From IMG/VR virus record IMGVR_UViG_3300027659_000066, positions 1 to 44,375 of that record: a stretch of DNA of 44,375 nucleotides. One strand, given 5' to 3'. Position 1 is the first letter of the stretch, and each line of letters starts with the position of its first letter. Below the pieces are notes generated by a model. The model made no database searches and was not told the origin of the DNA. It saw only the letters and a list, made by a program, of their open reading frames with translations. The position numbers and the translations under genes were made by a program. The DNA comes from a virus. Shown here in pieces: positions 39,243-44,375 of the stretch.

Positions 39243-40814
39243 TTATTGTGCAGGAGGTACTTGTGACGGGGCATTAGCTTGGTCTGCAATGCCTTTAACA
39301 GCACCGGGAATAGCCTTGCCTGCCATGTCTGACATCATCTGCATCTGTTGAGCTTGTTGAGCCTGTTGAGCCTCCGCAACCATCTCTTCATCAGTCTTGA
39401 CCAAGCCCTTAGCGTCGATGCCAAGAGAGGTTGCAATGCGGCTGATGTAGTCTCCGGGGTTCATGTACTTCATGATAACCTCTGGACCGAGCGGTTGAAG
39501 GGCGCTTAGTAAAGCAGAATACTTGTTGAGATCGTGTCCTCGTCCAAGAGCCTCTAAACCTGTGACGATAGCAGGCTGTACAACCCCTTTAGGGAGGGCT
39601 GGGAGCTTCTTCTGCTTGGTCATACGGTCCATGAGACGGTTGACTAGAGGTAGCTGAAATTCCTGAGAGAGGATTGAGTAGACGCCACCGAGCGCAGCTT
39701 CCAAGTCATTCGCCATAAAGCGGATTTCTTCAGCTGTAACGCGCTCTGCTTGACGTTGAACTGAGGAGTTCATCAGAAACGCCATAGATAGGCGATCAGT
39801 AATCGTCTTAGCAGCTTCATACGCAATCCGCATGTCAGACTGCTTGTCTGTCTGGATGGTTGTAACGTCATCCTTCTTACCTACAACGAAGTCTCCAGAC
39901 TCAGCCTTAGACACATCCCGCATACGGGTGACGCCATTGGGGTTGAGAAGGAAGACTACCTTTGCAGCGGCAGCTGACGCTTCTACAATTGCTTTTGATA
40001 GACCCTCTAGGGAGATCAGATCACCAAGGTATTCCTCGATGTAGCCACGGCCATAGTCCTCTCCGTCAATAGCCGTCCAACGGAGGGCTAGCATAGGGGA
40101 CTTGTCGATGGGCCATTGTCCCTCAGAGCCGGGGACTACCTTCCCGTTGATCTCCTGATAGAGACGCCATTTGCCTTCGTGTCGGCAGAGACGGGTATAG
40201 ACCTTGACGGTCTTTTCTGTGGTGTAATCATCTTCATTGCTTGTATCATCAAGCATAGAACGCTCTTCTTCAGTCAGCGCCATTGGGCTAACTTCGTCCT
40301 TGGCGATAATATCAAGGACATTACCAGCTGGATCACGCTTGACCACATAAGTGTCGAGGCGATAGACCCGCACCCCACCCTCTTTGGGGAGGTACATTAG
40401 GACGTTACCAGAGACGATCAGTTGCTTCAGAGACTGAAATACAGAAGGGCGAATGTTGGAGCCTTCAATTTCGGCTTGTACACTTCGTTCAATCTTGTTC
40501 AGTCCCTCATCTACCTTTGCCTTAGCTCCAGGTCGTCCTGCCATTTGATCAAGTGTGAAGTCATCCACAACGAGACGGAAGAATGGAGAGTTTGGAGGGA
40601 GGAGTGAGAGTAGCAGTTTTGATGCTAGGTTGTTAACACCTCTTGCGCCGATACCTTGCCAAGGTGTGTAGTACACGGTGGACTTGCTATGCCCAGAAGG
40701 CGGGACAAGTGTAGGGATGGTGAGTTCAGCACAACGCCTAGCACGATCCAAGAAGGTAGTACGGTCGGTCGCAAGGCTTTCATAACGTGATTGACACGTC
40801 ATTGCCTCGTTCAT
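39243..40814 (-). CDS. Portal (head-tail connector), T7 gp8-like
   Basis: A 523-residue portal (T7 gp8 is 536). RARRCAELTIPTLVPP, then TPWQGIGARGVNNLASKLLLSLLPPNSPFF and AERVTAEEIRFMANDLEAALGGVYSILSQE are family landmarks. The C-terminus has a Gln/Ala/Met-rich helix (AQQAQQAQQMQMMSDMAGKA). It starts nine bases after the proline-rich protein gene; its ATG follows AAGGACAAACG. Confidence 0.96.
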   Translation of the reverse strand: MNEAMTCQSRYESLATDRTTFLDRARRCAELTIPTLVPPSGHSKSTVYYTPWQGIGARGVNNLASKLLLSLLPPNSPFFRLVVDDFTLDQMAGRPGAKAKVDEGLNKIERSVQAEIEGSNIRPSVFQSLKQLIVSGNVLMYLPKEGGVRVYRLDTYVVKRDPAGNVLDIIAKDEVSPMALTEEERSMLDDTSNEDDYTTEKTVKVYTRLCRHEGKWRLYQEINGKVVPGSEGQWPIDKSPMLALRWTAIDGEDYGRGYIEEYLGDLISLEGLSKAIVEASAAAAKVVFLLNPNGVTRMRDVSKAESGDFVVGKKDDVTTIQTDKQSDMRIAYEAAKTITDRLSMAFLMNSSVQRQAERVTAEEIRFMANDLEAALGGVYSILSQEFQLPLVNRLMDRMTKQKKLPALPKGVVQPAIVTGLEALGRGHDLNKYSALLSALQPLGPEVIMKYMNPGDYISRIATSLGIDAKGLVKTDEEMVAEAQQAQQAQQMQMMSDMAGKAIPGAVKGIADQANAPSQVPPAQ

Positions 40815-40823
40815 CGTTTGTCC

Positions 40824-41036
40824 TTAAGTGATACTTAGACCGCCTGAAGCGGTAGAGCCGGGGGATGAGTCGATTCCAAGCCCGCTTGTGCGGTATCGCT
40901 TGGTGCCTCCTGCACGCCTCTCCATCATATCTGCTTGCTTAGGAGCAGACGTGTCTGGTGCTTCCTGATCCAATACAGGAGGAGGAGGCGGCGGCGTAGG
41001 GGGAGGTGGGGGAGCTTTTGCACCGCCAAAACACAT
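40824..41036 (-). CDS. Proline-rich small virion protein, T7 gp7.3-like
   Basis: A 70-residue protein with MCFGGAKAPPPPPTPPPPPP at the start, then RRAGGTKRYRTSGLGIDSS and an end GSTASGGLSIT. A C-terminal basic-Gly segment finishing in GG(L/I)xI directly before the portal gene is characteristic of small T7-like proteins such as gp7.3 (virion component and host-range factor). The homology is inferred from this tail and location, not from strong similarity. Confidence 0.65.
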   Translation of the reverse strand: MCFGGAKAPPPPPTPPPPPPVLDQEAPDTSAPKQADMMERRAGGTKRYRTSGLGIDSSPGSTASGGLSIT

Positions 41037-41047
41037 GTTGAAATATC

Positions 41048-41221
41048 CTATTTATTCTGTTGATCTTCGTAGAGCAGGCTCAGATGTCTAACGACACCAA
41101 CTGCACCACGGGCAATCCAAATGTCCCTGTCAGATTGAGAGGGTTCGGGGGAGATATCGGGAAAGAGCCGCTGGAGATATTCCAGCAGCCCCTTCTCAAT
41201 ATAAGGAGTTTTATCTTCCAA
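41048..41221 (-). CDS. Hypothetical protein, 57 aa, TTG start
   Basis: A 57-codon frame fills the gap between the RNR and proline-rich genes. It starts with TTG at 41221 behind TAAGGTAA, and the product (MEDKTPYIEKGLLEYLQRLF, then DIWIARGAVGVVRHLSLLYEDQ) is helical and amphipathic and looks genuine. The family resembles short unnamed proteins beside podoviral portals. It starts five bases after the RNR stop. Confidence 0.72.
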   Translation of the reverse strand: MEDKTPYIEKGLLEYLQRLFPDISPEPSQSDRDIWIARGAVGVVRHLSLLYEDQQNK

Positions 41222-41225
41222 GATA

Positions 41226-43208
41226 TTACCTTATTGGACAAGCGCCTGTAGCGCAGTCAGCATCAGTCAGTTCATCAAAGCTCTCTGTACCGTCGAGATC
41301 GACAGGGGATAGTGTGGAGACATAAGCATCGTAGTCATTTTTTGTGACAACCTCCTGTGGAAGATAGAGATAACCAAGGTCAGCAGCGGTCTTCGTAGGG
41401 TCATTACGGTAGATAAAGCTTACACCAACGTAACTATCCCAGTTTACTAAGAGCCAGTTGATGATCGTAGGAACTTCGCTTGGGTCATACGAGATTGTCA
41501 CTGAGCAGTTATGATCTACATAATTATCCATTAGGAGCTTGTATCGATCTAACTGGTCAACAGCAGACTCAAGGTTCACTTCAACCTCAACATCTTTGCC
41601 ATCACGCTTCAAGTTCATTTTGATGAACTCTACAGTGTCATATGACACCGGAAACGTGATTAGGGCAGAGGTGTTATCTAGAGGGTTTAGTACAACTTTG
41701 TAGCCAGAGTTTCGACATTTCTCAACGATAGGATCGTGGATAGAGAAATTCACATTGTTGAAGATGTATTTGCCAAGCGGCTTATGAACACCTTCAGTCG
41801 TATCCATGATCTTAGACAGAGTACCAGAGGGTTTAACTGTGGTTACTGCTTTTGCGTGTGGTAGACCAAGCTCATTCGCCATGTCATTTGCACCACTTTG
41901 TGCAGCGTGACGTAGGTCTTGTAGATCGTAGGCGTTTAGATTAGCAGAGCATATGCCTGTTAGACCCACGCCACACAGGCGTAGATACTGGTTTAACTCG
42001 TGCCAACCTCGCTGCAAGATACCGTCATCCAGGTCTACACAGGTTTGCCTGTAGTTAGCCCTTGCAACAATATATGTAGCATTGATTAGTCCATCGAAGT
42101 CACCGTTGAACTTGGCGACATCGATCTCGACTAGGTTACAGAAAGACTTGTTACCTAGCATGATCTCAGCGCAGGGGTTTACACCCTTGAACCAAGGCGC
42201 TCGCTTCCTAGCAGCCTCGCCATTGATGAACCCCGGTTCAGACCCACCAGCATCCATCATCATCTGGAAGATGCCAGCCAGTTCAAACCTTGAAGGCTTC
42301 TGCCAGAACAGGAGGGAGTTGTTGGACTGTCCTCGCTGTGGATTGTTTACCCAGAACTCCTTCTTTGCCATAGCGAAGTCGTGGGCCTCTGGATCGAGGG
42401 CTGGCACAAGGGCGATCTCAGCGGCCCTACGGCTGCTAAGAGTGGTTCCCAGCCAGTTAACTAGGTCTAGGATGTCAATGCGGCTGAGAAGCTTACCAGC
42501 CCGTTTGTTGAGGAGTTCAGCGATGCCTACAAAAGCTTTGGAGATGGTTTCATCGCCAGAGCTAATCCAGCCATAGCCCTTCAGGCGCTCACCCGCTGGA
42601 CGTATTTCTGAGAAGTCTAGGATGATCTTGTCCACTGGAGACTTCATAGCTACGAGTTTGCCTACACTCTTAGCCCACGCTTCCGCACTGTCACCTACCT
42701 GTAGCTGCCACACGGTTGTTCCGTCAGCCTTGTTGATGAACCACTCGGTGTTGCCTTCTCGCCCCTTGTTAGGGCGGGTTGACCGGATCACCTCGATGTT
42801 AACAGGCTGGGTAAATCCGTTAAGGTTTCCAGTGATTGGTTCAAATCCTACGCCACATCCCTGCAAGAGGAGCCAGAACGCATCAACTACATCGTGGACA
42901 GTTTCAACACGTCCAAAGCTACAGTTGAACTGGGAGGCTTCACGTCGCTTGGCAACCTCAGTACCACCTAGCCACAAGGTGCGGCCAGATGTGGTGACTT
43001 TTCGCTGTAACATTAGCTCACGGAGGTCGTAAATCTCGGAAGCTTGGGCATTAGATATCGGAATCTGTTGCGCCCTTTCCCACAGCCAACGCTGGTGTTC
43101 AATCACTCGGTCAACGGTTTGTTCCCACGTTTCGAACTTGGTTCCTTCATCGTTGAGAGGGCGGTTGTAGGTGCGTCGTGTAATGATGTTAGCGCGTGCG
43201 GATACCAT
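41226..43208 (-). CDS. Class II (adenosylcobalamin-dependent) ribonucleotide reductase
   Basis: A 660-residue monomeric B12-dependent reductase of the Lactobacillus RTPR type. C96 (NCSF) and C357 (KSFC) form the redox pair, C346 in NPCAEI is the thiyl radical cysteine with N344 and E348 beside it, and C652 and C657 in DCATGACPIR are the shuttle pair; all spacings match the Lactobacillus enzyme. It needs no oxygen and no second subunit but depends on host or environmental cobalamin. Follows the MazG gene and feeds the thyX and replication genes. Confidence 0.95.
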   Translation of the reverse strand: MVSARANIITRRTYNRPLNDEGTKFETWEQTVDRVIEHQRWLWERAQQIPISNAQASEIYDLRELMLQRKVTTSGRTLWLGGTEVAKRREASQFNCSFGRVETVHDVVDAFWLLLQGCGVGFEPITGNLNGFTQPVNIEVIRSTRPNKGREGNTEWFINKADGTTVWQLQVGDSAEAWAKSVGKLVAMKSPVDKIILDFSEIRPAGERLKGYGWISSGDETISKAFVGIAELLNKRAGKLLSRIDILDLVNWLGTTLSSRRAAEIALVPALDPEAHDFAMAKKEFWVNNPQRGQSNNSLLFWQKPSRFELAGIFQMMMDAGGSEPGFINGEAARKRAPWFKGVNPCAEIMLGNKSFCNLVEIDVAKFNGDFDGLINATYIVARANYRQTCVDLDDGILQRGWHELNQYLRLCGVGLTGICSANLNAYDLQDLRHAAQSGANDMANELGLPHAKAVTTVKPSGTLSKIMDTTEGVHKPLGKYIFNNVNFSIHDPIVEKCRNSGYKVVLNPLDNTSALITFPVSYDTVEFIKMNLKRDGKDVEVEVNLESAVDQLDRYKLLMDNYVDHNCSVTISYDPSEVPTIINWLLVNWDSYVGVSFIYRNDPTKTAADLGYLYLPQEVVTKNDYDAYVSTLSPVDLDGTESFDELTDADCATGACPIR

Positions 43209-43230
43209 GCGACCTCTTGGTTATGGTGGG

Positions 43231-43554
43231 TTAGCGTTCGTCGCCTGAACCGGACAGCTTGTTTCGCATCATACGGTCTTCAAGCTTTATTAGGTTCTGA
43301 TTAGCGATTTCTGACAGATCAATATCGAGGTCATAGGCAAGAGCAGAGATGTACCAAAGCACATCACCAAGTTCAGCGGTTACGTCATCTCTCAGTTGAA
43401 AGAACGAGGTGCCATCACGCAGATACTTTTTTACTTTACCAGCAACTTCCCCTGCTTCACTTGCCAAGCCGAGTGCTGGATAGATGATGGCGTGATCCTC
43501 AGAATAGATTGCTGTTAGTGAGCATCTGTTCTGGTATTCATCAAAGCTGTTCAT
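43231..43554 (-). CDS. MazG-like nucleotide pyrophosphohydrolase
   Basis: A 107-residue all-helical MazG-type NTP pyrophosphatase. Metal-binding residues are E33 and E36 (SEAGEVAGKVKK) and E61 and D64 (ELGDVLWYIS). Phage MazG proteins hydrolyse dNTPs such as dGTP or dCTP in vitro; the physiological target is debated. AAGGAG lies seven bases upstream of ATG 43554, inside the DUF3310 gene. It forms a set with the RNR immediately downstream. Confidence 0.92.
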   Translation of the reverse strand: MNSFDEYQNRCSLTAIYSEDHAIIYPALGLASEAGEVAGKVKKYLRDGTSFFQLRDDVTAELGDVLWYISALAYDLDIDLSEIANQNLIKLEDRMMRNKLSGSGDER

Positions 43555-43846
43555 CTTCTTGCTCCTTGATCAATTGGTCCAAGTACCAGCGAGCCTTCTT
43601 TAGGTCTTTAAGAGCCGATCCTTTGTAGGGAGATCGAGTGACATACTTGATCACGTTACCCTCAGCGAACCCTAGCTCCCATGCTGTGATGAAGTCATAG
43701 ACCTCGATCTTTCCTATAGTGTAGTGAGCGGGGTGTGAGATTTCGTCAGTTTCCATGAAGTCAAAACTCATCTGTTGGGGCTGTGGGCAGATGTCACACT
43801 GCCCTCTGCACTGACCAGCTTCCTTTACGCAGTAGTAGGTTCCCAA
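43541..43846 (-). CDS. DUF3310 protein with Cys-rich N-terminal extension
   Basis: A 101-residue protein. Residues 35-98 (DEISHPAHYTIGKIEVYDFI, NVIKYVTRSPYKG, KARWYLDQLI) match DUF3310, a phage family sometimes called nucleotide kinase-like on weak grounds. The N-terminus CVKEAGQCRGQCDICPQ has four cysteines that could bind zinc. The start is TTG at 43846 with AAGGTAATAC upstream, inside the exonuclease end. The left-edge copy differs in the Cys-rich part. Confidence 0.88.
   Translation of the reverse strand: MGTYYCVKEAGQCRGQCDICPQPQQMSFDFMETDEISHPAHYTIGKIEVYDFITAWELGFAEGNVIKYVTRSPYKGSALKDLKKARWYLDQLIKEQEDEQL
43706..43726 (-). promoter_or_regulatory. Weak candidate phage promoter inside the DUF3310 gene
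   Basis: Minus strand TACACTATAGGAAAG contains CACTATAGG, identical to the T7 promoter core, and shares CAC(A/T)ATAGGA with the site at 38059-38083. It is inside coding sequence upstream of mazG and RNR, so chance is a serious alternative. Confidence 0.2.
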
Positions 43847-44375
43847 AGTATTACCTTTTGTGTTTTAGCATCCCAGTCAGTTGATCTTAGGATGCGAGCT
43901 AGCCTTGCTTGAACAAGTGCTTCTTCATCTGTTAATCCAGCTTTCTTGTAGGCTGCTAGAACGAATGACCATTCCATGCCAGAACCTAAAGCTAGCTTGA
44001 TGATACCGTCAGCTTTGACTGGCCCAATACCGGGACAGCCTTTGTAGTTGTCGGTCGTATCGCCTGTGAGGATTTGTTTGTAGAAGAAAGCATCAGCCTC
44101 TTCTTGAGACACCGTGCTTACACCCTCTTCAGTGAGGTGCTTACCGGGTATCTGCTTGAGGTCTTTATCGATTGACCAGATAACATAGTCTGGATCACTC
44201 GTAGCTAAGATACCGAGTACGTCGTCAGCTTCTAATTTTGGATAGATGACAACCTTTTCACAATTCTCAAAGATCACACGCTCACGTATAGATTTGAAGC
44301 CCATAGGCTTGCGTGTGGTTCTGTTCCCCTTGTAGTCAGGGTACAAGTCTTTGCGGAAGTTCTTAGCGTGTGAAA
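43716..44375. repeat. Terminal overlap, copy 2 (about 93% identical to 1-660)
   Basis: See the left-edge copy. The final mismatch is at 44248 (533 in copy 1), leaving exactly 127 identical bases to the window end, the length of a common maximum assembly k-mer. Confidence 0.9.
43825..44375 (-). CDS. 5'-3' exonuclease, C-terminal part cut by the window edge (copy 2)
   Basis: The reading frame is open to the right edge and covers residues 63-245 of the exonuclease described at 110-847. All metal-binding motifs from KLEADDVLG onward and the helix-hairpin-helix are intact. Differences from copy 1 include EEGVSTVS for EEGVIKVS, VKADG for VKAEG and LALGSGMEW for LASGTGKEW, outside the catalytic residues. 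It is the same gene from another strain variant, or less likely a true paralogue. Confidence 0.9.
   Translation of the reverse strand, partial: SHAKNFRKDLYPDYKGNRTTRKPMGFKSIRERVIFENCEKVVIYPKLEADDVLGILATSDPDYVIWSIDKDLKQIPGKHLTEEGVSTVSQEEADAFFYKQILTGDTTDNYKGCPGIGPVKADGIIKLALGSGMEWSFVLAAYKKAGLTDEEALVQARLARILRSTDWDAKTQKVILWEPTTA

Overview
This window is an essentially complete genome of a T7-like podovirus (Autographiviridae type) assembled as one contig. Every convincing gene lies on the minus strand, so the biological order runs from high to low coordinates. Hallmarks are a single-subunit T7-type RNA polymerase, T7-type replication proteins (gp2.5-like SSB, endonuclease I with the same catalytic numbering as T7, fused primase-helicase, family A polymerase, FEN-type exonuclease), the portal/scaffold/capsid/tubular-tail/internal-virion block and a T7-type terminase pair. 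Auxiliary genes (thyX, class II ribonucleotide reductase, glutaredoxin, MazG, SpeD, PhoH, DUF3310) suggest an aquatic, probably marine phage. A tyrosine integrase, a MarR-like regulator and a 5' half-tRNA-Trp at the likely attP suggest it can lysogenise, most likely in an alphaproteobacterium. The host call is inference from gene content and the tRNA sequence.

The two ends overlap. Bases 1-660 correspond base for base to 43716-44375 without indels but at only about 93% identity, and the last 127 bases are identical. I read this as a strain-variant closure of a circular or terminally redundant genome map of about 43.7 kb, not a real gene duplication. The contig break falls in the exonuclease gene and not at a physical genome end.

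Layout in transcription order. (1) 43.8-41.0 kb: exonuclease, DUF3310, MazG, class II RNR and two small genes. (2) 40.8-32.9 kb: portal, scaffold, an HNH endonuclease insertion, capsid followed by a terminator, tubular tail proteins, gp13- and gp14-like proteins. (3) 32.9-23.7 kb: gp15-like protein carrying a cysteine peptidoglycan hydrolase domain, gp16-like protein, T7-type tail fibre and chaperone-like proteins, ending at a terminator. (4) 23.4-19.7 kb: a second fibre/adhesin module with collagen-like and cupredoxin-like segments. (5) 19.7-16.5 kb: lysis cassette, then TerS and TerL, whose only workable start appears to be CTG. (6) 16.5-15.3 kb: SpeD and PhoH, then a strong terminator. (7) 15.3-10.4 kb: accessory/early region with a dyad-rich intergenic segment, small genes, GP88, MarR-like regulator, integrase, attP and a phased repeat array upstream of the polymerase gene. 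(8) 10.4-0.1 kb: RNA polymerase and replication/nucleotide genes back to the exonuclease.

In function, the phage polymerase would drive the later blocks. Endonuclease I and exonuclease degrade host DNA, RNR, ThyX, glutaredoxin and MazG turn the products into dNTPs, and the T7-type replisome copies the genome. The non-coding segments (10433-10848, 11089-11431, 12745-13140, 14843-15346) are where lysogeny control, replication origin and physical genome ends are most likely to be found.
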